Assembly: GCA_028023455.1 (NCBI GenBank)
Contig: JAQFVV010006341.1
Span: forward strand, 2,540,001-2,604,000
Direction: 5' to 3'
DNA from: Epiperipatus broadwayi
Lineage: Eukaryota; Onychophora; Udeonychophora; Euonychophora; Peripatidae
DNA length: 64,000 bases
A program made the position numbers and the translations under genes. The notes beneath the pieces were generated by a model. It did not search any database. It was not told the DNA's origin and was given only the letters and a program-made list of their open reading frames with translations. Positions within the stretch are counted from its first letter, which is position 1. The number at the start of each line of letters is the position of its first letter. Shown here piece after piece: positions 52,342 to 63,799 of the stretch.

Positions 52342-52438
52342 GAAGTCGAACTCCGATAATGCACTATTACTTTAAACAATAAATTTCGCACACTTACGTT
52401 ATATTGAAAGTAATAGCACATTATTGGAATTCGACTTT
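52342..52438. repeat. Hairpin with arms of about 33 bp
   Basis: AAGTCGAACTCCGATAATGC...TTACTTTAA is answered by GAAAGTAATAGCACATTATT..GAATTCGACTTT. The loop is about 30 bases. Confidence 0.7.
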
Positions 52439-53321
52439 CATCTTAGTAATTTCAATATTTTCAGTGCTTTATAATAGTAAGATTTTATGCAATAATGAAA
52501 TTAAAATCATGATTTCCACATTTTATGTATACACACATTAAATTTTACAAGATTATAATGTAAATTTGTTCAAGCATTGTGCGTGTTAATTTTGCATTTT
52601 AAATCACATTCTGTTTTTGCTTTTTAAAAAAGAACATAATCAATTATTAATCATTTAGTGTCCACAAGTTTATTTTTAAAAGGTCAGTAATAGCAGTAGG
52701 CACAATTAAATTTGACAATTAAAAACTGATTTTTAATTGTAATTAACAATTTAAAAATTACTTACGACAACTTGAAATTAATGTGATGTGAAATTTGATT
52801 TTTAAATGGAATTGAAAATTAAAGACAAAAATAAGAATTTAATTTTTAACTGTTAGTTTCATAAACAATAAAATCGTCTCAAAGATTAATTACGTTGTCA
52901 CCAGAAAACCATTGACACAACACGAGTGTGAAGTTGGCGCTAGTTGTTTGCAAACGAACGTGTTTTTCGGCAAATAGCTATAATAATTAAAACATGTATA
53001 AAAAAATATAAATTACTGTACTGTAAATTATGCATAAAAATATATTATTTTGAATTAAATATTATAGTTAAAAAAAGTTTGTCTTATATCAATTTTTTTC
53101 AAATATGAAATTTTTTATTAGTCATATTTTATTTCCTTATTATTTTTTTTTTTTGCGTGAATTTTAAAGTAATTTTATGTTGGTGCTTTGCTTTTACGCG
53201 AATTTTGAAAAAACCCAGACCGCACCCCCCCCCTTTCAATGTAAGTTACGTCTTTGCGCGATTTCGTTTGCGTGTTATCTGAGGAACCTATCTATTGCGT
53301 AAAACGAGACCCAGATGTACA

Positions 53322-53420
53322 CACAAACAAAAACAACCTATTTTATGATTAATTACCGTTCAAAAAATGTAAATTATTCGGGTATCATTTTTAAATTTAA
53401 TGTGAATTTCTACATTTTTT
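53322..53420. repeat. Single minisatellite unit near the element's right end
   Basis: CACACAAACAAAAACAACC, TGATTAATTACCGTTC and TATCATTTTTAAATTTAAT match the units of arrays 1 and 2. Confidence 0.65.
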
Positions 53421-53707
53421 TTTTTTAAATAGTAATATTATTTACTATTACAAAAACTAAAAAAGCTGATATTTATATAGATAGAATCACAGAGCCGGCC
53501 TGGAATAAGTAATATGTGTTTTTGATTAGCATCAACACCATCAAATGGCTGGCACAAGGGAACAGAAAACAACAATTTTAGCTTACTATTATAATTTGAT
53601 TTGATTGAAAATAAATAATTTTGACAATTCATGACTAATATTTTAACTAATTACTACTACATTTAATATTTTCTAAATTAAACAAACACAATTTTATTTA
53701 ATCATTG

Positions 53708-53719
53708 TTTATTTTTATT
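53708..53719 (-). promoter_or_regulatory. Poly(A) signals of RPS11
   Basis: Two AATAAA hexamers on the minus strand (53714-53719 and 53708-53713) lie 15-26 bases after the stop codon, the usual place for the signal in a short ribosomal-protein 3' UTR. Confidence 0.65.
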
Positions 53720-53733
53720 GCATGCATATTACA

Positions 53734-54966
<1,233 letters not shown>

Positions 54967-55278
54967 ATGTATATTTTCTTCTAAATTGAATATAATATAA
55001 TCAATTTTAAAGACAACTTTATGTTTAAATAATAAATTTATTTTCATCAAACCGATTTTCGTTCAAAATTGAACCTTGTTAAGATGCTATAATAATTCAA
55101 AATGTCATGTGATTTACATATTATCTTAGCACACCATCTATTGGTCAATCTTAACATTAAAAATATCTTGACATGGTTCAATTTTGAATGAAAATCGGTT
55201 TGATAAAAATAAATTTATTATTTAAACATAAAGTTGTCTATAAAATTGATTATATTATATTCAATTCAGAAGTATATA
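54967..55278. mobile_element. Foldback (MITE-like) element
   Basis: Arms of about 100 bp (54967-55075 and 55177-55278) pair almost perfectly over the inner 75 bases, for example ACAACTTTATGTTTAAATAA and its complement. The loop is about 100 bases. There is no coding capacity and no clear target duplication. Confidence 0.75.
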
Positions 55279-55332
55279 AGAAAGACAACATAATGGTTTT
55301 ATAAAAATACCATCAAGTGAAATATGTATAAT

Positions 55333-55545
55333 ATATCACATGATCACCATCTCTTATACTAAGCATATAACTGTTATTAAACAGGATGTGATGTATTGTG
55401 GCTTCTCCTTAAACGAAGTCAAGAATATCTCAAAACTCTCCATACAGTAGTGCCACCCTGTGCCAACCAGAGTAATCAATGGATGCCAGAACCCATTGAT
55501 TATTCTGGTTGGCACTACTGTATGGAGAGTTTTGCCTCTATAATA
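55333..55545 (-). mobile_element. SINE-F foldback retroposon, minus-strand copy
   Basis: Read on the minus strand it starts AGGCAAAACTCTCCATACAG, has a short hairpin (arms 55431-55484 and 55492-55533, with a 10-base extra piece in one arm) and ends in the tail GAGATGGTGATCATGTGAT. Same head and tail as 35675-35930. Target duplication is unclear because the flanks are TA-rich. Confidence 0.7.
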
Positions 55546-55548
55546 ATA

Positions 55549-57481
55549 TATATGAAGTTGAATTATATTTAAATCAAATTATTATATTAGCTTGTTTACA
55601 TGGTATTTAATTGCTATTTTTATAAGGAAATTTTTTATATATAGGGTCTATTTCAAATCCTAAAAATATTTATCAAGATTATTGTAATTAAACAATCTCC
55701 AAGTTCATGAAATTCTTAATATTAGTTAAGCTACATATTTTTGAAGAACAATGAAGATTTCTATCACAAAAAATTAAACATCAACCAGTCATAGCATGTT
55801 TTGTAAAGCTTAATTATCAATTTAGTTCACTCATCTGTTTATTGTAACTTTAGCAATGAAAGTACTGTATTTTTTTTACAAGACAATAACAAGTATAGTC
55901 ATGAAACCTGAATTACAAAGTTATTTTAAAAGTATTCAAAAAAAATTAATAATTTCCCGAAATCTCATTTAATTAACTTTTTAAGCAAGGGATTCAGTTA
56001 AACAATACTTTGGGGGAAAAATTTTTTTAGTGCTGTTCTAGTATATTTATTTATTATATTATTATACATATATCTTTCAAAATCAAAATACAAAGTGTAT
56101 ATATATTGAAATAAATAATTTATTCATTTCATTAGCCAGCAATGTGATCTTCCACATGACAGTAGGCTGTTTTCTGTGGTGAGGGTAGCCAATAAATAGA
56201 ACGCTTAATAGTTTCATATAAAATAGATTAAATGGAGCTTAAAATAAAGTATTAAATGTAATAATAATAAATCATTAAAACATTTTAATAGAAATATTAA
56301 AAATGTTTGAATTTAAGAGAAACTAATAAACTATTAAAATCATATCAAAAATAAAAACAATATATTGAAAAAGCAACTCAATTAAGTATAGTAGTTGTTA
56401 AAAGAAATACATTTTAATTAGATTAAAAAAATTAATTATAAGATTAAGCCTTCTTTGACATTCAAAAATAGGAAAAATTCAATCAATTAAATAATGACAG
56501 ATTTGAAAATTCATGTCATTAAAATAAACTGAGATCATAAAGATGTTGAAAATAAGACATTATCAAATGTGTTAGAATAAGGTCAAAAGTATATAGTCAA
56601 TTTTTTTTAAAATCAATCTAGATTCTTGTTTTACCTCAAAACTCTATCAAACAATCACTAGAATGACTGAGTAGAAAAGAAAAAAATCTGCTAACTGCCT
56701 GCGATTTAACATGGACCCCTTGTGAATTTGACTAAGCTATTTAGAAGAAATTTCTACTCAAATTTCAAAGACAAGATCGACAAAGTGCATTATAGTAATC
56801 TGTAAAGAAAGGAACCTGATTATAAATGGAATAAATTAAAACATACCATTATGGGAGAAATATTATCCTGCTAGAAAAATTTTCTGTAAGTTTAAAAAAA
56901 AAACCTGTTTATCGATTATACTATTATCCTAATATACTAACCATTTTATGTTTTATTTTACAATCTCTTAGCTGTATATTTGATTCTAACAATCTCTTAG
57001 CTGTATATTTGATTCTAACAAACTATATTCTGTTAGGTGTCATGCAATATTACAAGCTTCTTAAATTTAGATTTAATTAATAGGGAAATATTTAATTTTC
57101 TGGTTTTTTTTTTAATATAATAATAATGGATAGTTCATTTAATTAAATTTTTCTTACCAAATGATAAGAAAATTCTAGTTAATTTTCTTTAAGCATAATG
57201 TGAATATTTTAATAGGATATAAATATTTATAATAAGAGAGAAAAATATATAATCAAATAAATAATTTCTTTTGTTCTCTCTCTTAAATACTTTTAATCTA
57301 TTTACCAGTTTTAATTTTGACTTTGAAAATGTATTAAGAGAAATTTTTCTCTTCAATAAATTACTTCATAAATCTTAATTCTAACTTTTAAGAGATAAAT
57401 AAATTAAGTTTTTAAAAGAAAAGAGTAAAAAAATAAAAATTTAACATTCTTGTTAAATTTTGTTTTAAATAATAATTTTTT
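55549..57481. other. Non-coding AT-rich DNA
   Basis: No exon recognised on either strand. Holds the 2x29 bp duplication at 56961-57018. Confidence 0.5.
56961..57018. repeat. Perfect 29-bp tandem duplication
   Basis: Two identical units beginning CAATCTCTTAGCTGTATA, head to tail; a recent event. Confidence 0.9.
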
Positions 57482-59045
57482 TCTTTATTCGTTAAGTCTC
57501 TTCAATGCAATAGACAATGTTTATCAGATCAGTGTAATTAGTCTGATTATCTTTTGGGAAAAAAGCTAATTAAAGAGAAATTTCAAAACTGACTGGAATT
57601 TTTTTTTAATAAAAAAATGAGGGAAATGTCTAAATGTTTTTTGTAAAAATAGACCTAATTCGTCAGTTAAATTTTGTCATGTAGGAGACTAAATTGTGAT
57701 TGGTTCCAAAATTAGGGGTGTGGGTTAATCAGAAGACCTAAGTATTAGGTAAGATTCAGTTAGTTTCTGACCCAGTTGTTGAAGAAGACAGTAGGAGGAA
57801 ACCCCTGACTCAGTTGCTAAAGAAAGCAGATGCAGAAACTCAACTGTTTAAAAATGTTTTCTACAATAAAAACTGTGCTAAGTTTAGCTAAAAGCTAAAT
57901 ATCATCAATCTCCATGTAACCTGCCCTCACTAAAAAAAAGAGTAAAGAATAAAAATGCCCCTGAAGTAATCTGTACAAAAGAGCATTAATGTCTATGTTA
58001 GTCTGACTGGAAAAAAATTATTGGAAAGAAAAATGGATAAATTCTTACTAGGTGGGTTAGCCTGAAATATTTTATTGCAAAATAAAGAAAAATGATATAA
58101 CTATGTACATTAACATGGAATTAAGAAGCCTTCAAGAACATCTATCAGGAAAAACTAAATTACAAATGCAAAGGACTTCAATGAAAATTAAAACCATGGT
58201 ATACTGGGTTTTTTTTAATGCACATTTATACTTTATACCATGGCTTTAATTTTCATTGAAGTCCTTTGCAGATGTAATTTAGTTTTTCCAGATAGATGTT
58301 CTTGAAGGCTTCTGAATTCCATGTTAAAGTAGTCATTTCATTCATTTTACCATAAGATATTTCAGGCTGACATATACAGCAAGAATTTATTCATTTTTCT
58401 TTCCAATAATTTTTTCCCAGTTCAGGCAATTAACACATAAATACACTCATGCTCTTGGTTAGAAACAAGATTTGTTGCAATTACTTCAGGGGCATTTTTC
58501 TTCACTTTTTTCTAGTGAGGCAGGTTATATAGAGTTAGATGATGTTTAGCTTTTAGTTAAACTTAACACATGATTTTCATTGTCAAAAACATTTTTAAAT
58601 AGTCAAATTTTTGCATCTGCTTTCTTCTTTAGCAGCTGAGTCAGGAATGACTGATTTCTTCAACAGCTTGATTAGAACTTTTACCTTCTAGTCTTCAGAA
58701 GCTGGCTTAGAACTGACCGTCTTCTTCAAAAGATGGGTCAGAAACTAACTGCCTCTTACCAAACATTTGTTGTAATGGAACCATCCCCCTAATTTTGGAA
58801 TTCTGTCTTCAACCAATCAAATTCAGTCTCCTTCATGACAAAATTTAAGACCAATTAGGTCTATTTTTATACAAAAGATAGTTTAGATATATCCCTCATT
58901 TTTTTATTAAAAAAAACAAAAACAATTCCAATCATATTTTTGAAATTCCTTTTTAAGTTTTTTCTCGAATATAAAACAAGACAAACAGACTAATTACACT
59001 GATCTGAAAACACTGTCTATTATATTGAAGAGATATAAAGAAAAA
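57482..59045. mobile_element. Large foldback of about 1.56 kb
   Basis: The left arm (57482-58205) and right arm (58234-59045) are inverted copies around a loop of about 28 bases next to CCATGGTATA. Pairing is good at the outer end (CAGATCAGTGTAATTAGTC and its complement near 58987) and in the middle (CTTCAATGAAAATTAAAACC). The right arm has about 60 extra bases, an additional CTTCTTCAA..GCT..GTCAGAA-type unit. No coding frame is present. Confidence 0.75.
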
Positions 59046-59137
59046 ACAATTTTCCATTTGACCCACAATAGCAGGCTTGTACCTTCAAATCAGTGATTGT
59101 CAGTTTCAACTTACAATAACATGAAAACCATACTCAC

Positions 59138-59203
59138 TATCCATGGGCGCTTTTCGTCATTTGATTCAGCATCCATTTTCCTTTCAAACAATTTAATTTT
59201 CAT
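59138..59203 (-). other. Candidate first coding exon with GTGAGT donor
   Basis: On the minus strand an ATG at 59203 (or 59176, which has the better context with A at -3 and G at +4) opens a frame MKIKLFERKMDAESNDEKRP that ends in Trp-Ile directly before GTGAGTATG. I do not recognise the protein and no following exon was found. It could be chance. Confidence 0.22.
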
Positions 59204-59584
59204 TTCTTTACGATAAAAAATAAATACTTCATGATGACTTTTACAAATAGCCCCCCCCCCCCCCCATTTTTAGTATTCTTAAGGTTTAATGTTTACTGAA
59301 AAATTTATAGCAGAGAATAATGGATTATTCAACTGATTCGAACATTGACTGTGATTTCTCCTCAGGAAAGGACAAACTAAGCTTCTTGTAATTTTTGCTA
59401 GTGATTTCTTAAAAATAATAGTAATTATATGACTTTAAAAAAAAAAAGAATTAACAAGTTATCTTTGTTCTTAATCTTAACTACACTATCTTCTTTCATG
59501 ATGGATTAGAAAGAATTTTTACAGTTGAATTTTATTACAAGATTTTCAAGCACCTGTAACCATTTTTTTTCAGTTATTTTCATT

Positions 59585-59728
59585 TGTAATATTTTTTTCA
59601 TATATTTTATAGTCTATATTTGGGGTTTATCTGATCCTCGTGTTGCAGAGATTTTACTAAATTCTAAAATACCGTTTCCCACCTTTAGCATTCTTTCTAA
59701 AAGAAATCCTAAGATTGTTAACTATTAA
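59585..59728 (+). pseudogene. Possible ELOVL-like N-terminal exon fragment
   Basis: The plus-strand frame reads YIWGLSDPRVAEILLNSKIP followed by FPTFSI. Fatty-acid elongases (ELOVL) carry DPRV-x2-W-x-L-M-x-S-P-x-P-T near their N-terminus. DPRV, one Leu, Ser and PFPT are kept with one inserted residue, but the Trp and Met are changed. The frame ends soon after without the first membrane segment. At best a decayed fragment. Confidence 0.2.
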
Positions 59729-61610
59729 TCTTCTTTCTACTAAAAGGTAATATTAACTCAGTTCTCCTTTCTCGATAAAATCTAGAAAGAGTGTTAACTC
59801 CATAGCGACTGTGCTTTTCCGATGCTAAACAGAGAAAATGCGTAGTTGTTTTTCAGACTATATCTAATGTCGTTATGTATTTGATGTAACAATACCGTAC
59901 TAGGGTGTTTATTTTGATGTGTCACGATTATTTAAATTTTCATCGGTACCTTTTTTTTTAAGACCAATCGATTACTGTTACATTTTATCAATTTTAACAT
60001 ATGTGATTGTTCCTCATAAATTTTATTCCTCCTAAATTTTCGATTAGGGTAGAATAGCGTAAAAAATTAAAAATCACGCTTTGAGTCAGTTTTAGCGAGA
60101 AATTTTCCGAGACAAAAATACTAATTCCCACAACAGAAAACTTGAAAAGATGGGAACTCCAGACACGGGCAGCGTGGAATATTTCTACAGCAGAAAAACA
60201 TCCTCTGCTGAAAGAAAAATTGGATTGTGCAAATATATCAGATTTGAGGTCCAAACATCTGCCAGGAAAGTTCACTTTAAAGGCAAGCTTGTTTGAGGGA
60301 TTCTAAATGACCTTCCAAATGTCAAAAATAAAGAAGTAATTCAATTTTTATTTAAACGTACATCCCTTCTTCTCCCGATAACTGTTGGTCGGCAATCAAA
60401 TGTAAAATAAAACAATAACTAAAATTTTTATTTAACTAACCTCAAAACCCCCTCTTCTCCCAATAATTGTTTCACAATCAACGTCAAATAAAAGAACAAT
60501 TATTCTTTAATCGTATAGAAAAACAAAAAAACCTCCCACTAATTGTCCTCCAATCAAATGTAAACCAATCGAATAAACATAAATTATTAGTTAAACATAA
60601 CCCAAATTACTATTCGAACGTACACAAAAATCCTCTTGTCAATCAAAATTAAAGAAACCTAGACTATTATTGTCCCATTGTCAAATCAATATTATTTGGG
60701 AAAACCCAAATAATTTATAAACGAAAAAAAAAAGAAAGTCAAATCTTTTCAATCAAATGGTAACGATAAAAGTAACTTAAATTTTGATTTAAACATACAC
60801 CTAACAAACAAAACCAAAACTCCTCTCCCAATATGTTCCCAATCACCAAAACACCCACCCCTCTCACTAATTATTTCACAATCAAATGTCACCACTACTA
60901 AAAAACTAAACTACTATCTTTAGTTACACCCCTTCTCCCAATAATTGTTGTCTACAATCACACACAAAAACACCCTTCCCATAATTATTCGGAATCAAAT
61001 TAAACCGATCAAGTAAGACCAACTTATTATTTAATAACCCAAATTACTATTTGAATCTACACCAAAAAAAACACCCCTCTTGTCATAAAATTAAACAAAC
61101 AACAACTATTATCCCCATTTCAAAAATATTTATTTGTAGAACCAAAATCATAATTTATAACGAAAATCCAATCGTCTCCATCAAATTAAACCGATAAATA
61201 AAGTTTTAAATTTTATTTAAACATAATAAACACCAAAAAAAACCACTTCTCCCAATAATTTTTTCCAATCAAATTAAACCTATCAAATAATAAATTATTA
61301 TTTAAAGATCCATCATAAAACCCCGTTCTCTCTTAATTTTGTCAATCCAATTTACAAAAACTAATATTATTTTTTTAAAAAAACACAAATTACTATTTGA
61401 ACACACACCAAAAAGACCCTTTTAAAAACCAAAACTATTATTATCCCATCGCAAAAATATTATTTGAAAAATAATTCAGAAACGAAAAATAAACTTTGTA
61501 AACAAACCAAAAAAGCAATATTAATAGAGAATCGCTATCCCGGAACTATATATTATGTGTTTTCGTTAAAATCCCTCCCCAAATCAGAAAACTATTTTAA
61601 TGAATAAAAA
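59729..61610 (+). mobile_element. CCATCAAGCGGC family, copy 3 (decayed, 5' truncated)
   Basis: 59790-59950 aligns with the 5' module at 46440-46625 (CTGTGCTTTT..GATGCTAAA, then GTGTTTATTTTGATGTGTCA near the end). 60330-61530 is a tandem-repeat core of different sequence. 61540-61610 resembles the 3' module (CCCGGAACTATATATTATGT, then GTTTTCGTTAAAATCC). The middle part at 60097-60300 stays open on the plus strand for about 68 codons (SETKILIPTTENLKRWE... ending LFEGF) without a known domain. Confidence 0.55.
60330..61530. repeat. Diverged tandem-repeat array with higher-order structure
   Basis: Short units (CTTCTCCCAATAATTGTTT, CAATCAAATGTAAACCGATC, AAATTATTATTTAAACATA) recur every 80-130 bases. 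A larger block beginning AACCCAAATTACTATT recurs near 60598, 61028 and 61381. The plus strand is almost without G, a strong strand asymmetry. Short ORFs here are by-products. Confidence 0.7.
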
Positions 61611-62733
61611 AACACGCCAAATATTAAAAGTAAAAATTGCAATAAAATTTAGCCCAACTATATGTGTGACCAGTTATATATAGAAACATGATCATTGTGA
61701 TGTAAACTTTAGAGCTGTATATCAGATACAGAGGTGATAGTTGATTAAAACTATTACGAAATTTACCAATTACAGTAACATGAAATAATATGATCACTCA
61801 AAACCAGTAGTAATTTCAAATGATGGTTCAGCAGCAAATAGCTATTATGAACTGGGTTCAAATTATGGATTTGTGTCATATAGTTTTTCATAGATATAAA
61901 TACAACTGCTGATATCTGGTTACTCAAGCTGGGCCTTGCCTGCCTGGAAAAAAGGCATGAGTTTTTTTTTACTAGAGTGATGATTGGACACAAGCAAAGT
62001 GTTCAGAGACTGCTTTATTGCTTATCAATAGAAATAGATAATGAACTTCTCTTCAAACTTCATCTCATTTAGTTAATTGATATTCCTGCAACATCTAATG
62101 CAACAATGCAGTTGCATTGACTTTGTGATCAGATGAGGAGTCATGAATAGTTGTAAAAAAAAAGTTACAGCAAAATTTTTATTTTTATGTTGATTCCTTT
62201 GCTGCATAATTACAATATTTAATTACCTGTTAACAATCATTTTACAATAATCACTTGATTTTTTACTTTAGATGGATTCTACCTACCTATTTTTTTTTCA
62301 TTAGATGAAAAGTAAGACAGACTATAAAAACAGTATTATTATTAATATTCTATACAGCACTAAATCTAAACTTGTTTTTTTTTTTTTGTTTAGCTTAACA
62401 TGTATTGTATCTAAGCCATTTATAACCTAAAGACTATTTTACACTTGTTCTCTATCAATTTCTCTTCATTGATTATACAGATATCTAACAAAGAAGAAAT
62501 AACTATGGGATTTCTAAAAAAAATAAAAAATATCAATGTCCTTATTTTTGATATTTTGGAATGATGGATTATCTTAGGTAAATCATATGGTTTATCATTT
62601 TATTGGAAATTTTGTACGAAATTTAATGATCCTATTATTAAAAATATAATTTTAAGATTTATGTTTGGTATTTATGAAGAAATGTAAAAATAATAATTTT
62701 AAGCAGTATAAAAATCTTTTTTTTTTTATTACT
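61611..62733. other. Non-coding DNA with a weak SINE-like patch
   Basis: Around 61815-61870, TGGTTCAGCAG and GGGTTCAAAT could be an A and B box on the plus strand. Nothing else is recognised. Confidence 0.4.
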
Positions 62734-63160
62734 ATTTTGAATATAAAAACTGGCAAAACTCCCCATACTGGATACCAAAAGACTCGTGCATAAAATCCCT
62801 ATCTAGTGACTACTCATCCAATATCCATAGACTAGTTTCTAACTTGTGACTTTCGTCAGTGAGAAGTCTTGGATTTGAGAGCACTGCACCTAGATCTTAG
62901 GATCTAATGCAATCCTCCAGCAGCCATCTTTTATCTTTACTTAACTATAGAACTATGAGAATAAAATTAAAAACATAATATTTTCAATCCAAGCTCACTA
63001 GCTTATATAGGTCTGAACTCAGTTCAGTATCCATATAATTTGGTCTTTGGTTCTTTAATAACTATAGCCACCACTATCTTATCCTATTAGGCAGGATTGG
63101 TATTAAATCACTAAACATTACATGCATAAGAAATGATGATCATGTGATATTTTGAATATA
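62734..63160 (+). mobile_element. SINE-F retroposon, long copy with perfect 12-bp target duplication
   Basis: ATTTTGAATATA occurs at 62734-62745 and 63149-63160. The 403-bp insert begins AAAACTGGCAAAACTCCCC, shares CGTGCATAAAATCCCTATCT and CTAGTTTCTAACTTGTGAC with the other copies, and ends AAATGATGATCATGTGAT. It lacks the inverted second arm, so it may represent the unfolded form of the family. Confidence 0.75.
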
Positions 63161-63631
63161 TAATGTCTATACTCCTTGGTAATTACTTTTTTGATAACGT
63201 AAACCATTTGACTTTTATATAATGCAAAGTGAAGTTATTATAAAAAATATGAATTAAATCAAAGTTTCCAAAAATCCAATATGGCTGCTGAGAAGTGAAG
63301 CAGCTAAACATGAAACGTGAATTGTCCAAGTGTTAAAAATAGTGAGTGGTATTATAATTATTAGAGGTTAAGTTAAACTAAAGGTCTATTTTGAAACTGA
63401 TGAAGTCCATTTGTACATAATTAACTTTCACATTAATTATCATGAATTAGATTTTATGTATGTAAAACATAATATATAGTTATAACTGAAACACAGGCTT
63501 AATATATACCTGTGTCTATATATGTAATATAGGGTATATGAGCACAGACTTTCAGATGATTCATCACTCTCCATTCTATCTAATAATACCGATACACTCA
63601 AGTACATATAATGCTGAAAAGATAAACAATC

Positions 63632-63675
63632 ACCAATATATGTATTTCATGCTAAACCAGCAATCATCAGTTGGT
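63632..63675 (-). ncRNA. Hammerhead ribozyme motif (type I)
   Basis: Minus strand: ACCAA, CTGATGA, TTGCTGGTTTAGCAT (TGCT/AGCA stem II, GGTTT loop), GAAA, TAC/ATA stem III (two pairs kept, one C-A mismatch), U-A at the cleavage site, then TTGGT closing stem I. Cleavage is predicted after the base at 63637. Confidence 0.65.
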
Positions 63676-63755
63676 CCAGATTATCATCTCTCATTGTCTA
63701 TCTTAATATATATCTGAGCACTTATAGTATATATGTGTGGGAGATGATAATCTGG

Positions 63756-63799
63756 ACCAACTGATGACTGCTGGTTTAGCATGAAATACGTATATTGGT
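63756..63799 (+). ncRNA. Hammerhead ribozyme motif (type I)
   Basis: ACCAA (63756-63760), CTGATGA (63761-63767), CTGCTGGTTTAGCAT with stem II TGCT/AGCA, GAAA (63783-63786), stem III TAC/GTA, U-A, then TTGGT (63795-63799). Predicted cleavage follows A63794. The base pair next to the core in stem II is a C-U mismatch, which may weaken it. Confidence 0.7.

Larger units (their letters stand above)
46334..53573. mobile_element. TIR-bounded composite element, copy 2 of the CCATCAAGCGGC family (7.2 kb)
   Basis: The left end GTTGTTTTCTATTCCC (46334 on) and the reverse complement of the right end (53573 back to 53538) match at about 30 of 36 positions, including GTGTCAGCC/GTGCCAGCC and TGATGG. 46334-46805 is the 5' module shared with 6343-6850. 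It is followed by 117-bp minisatellite units (46805-47290), a 3'-module-like CCCGGAAATATATAAT near 47375, 4.5 kb of AT-rich sequence, more of the same units (51870-52200 and 53322-53420) and the 3' module at 53495-53573. It may be one element expanded by insertion or two overlapping copies. No transposase is visible. Confidence 0.6.
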
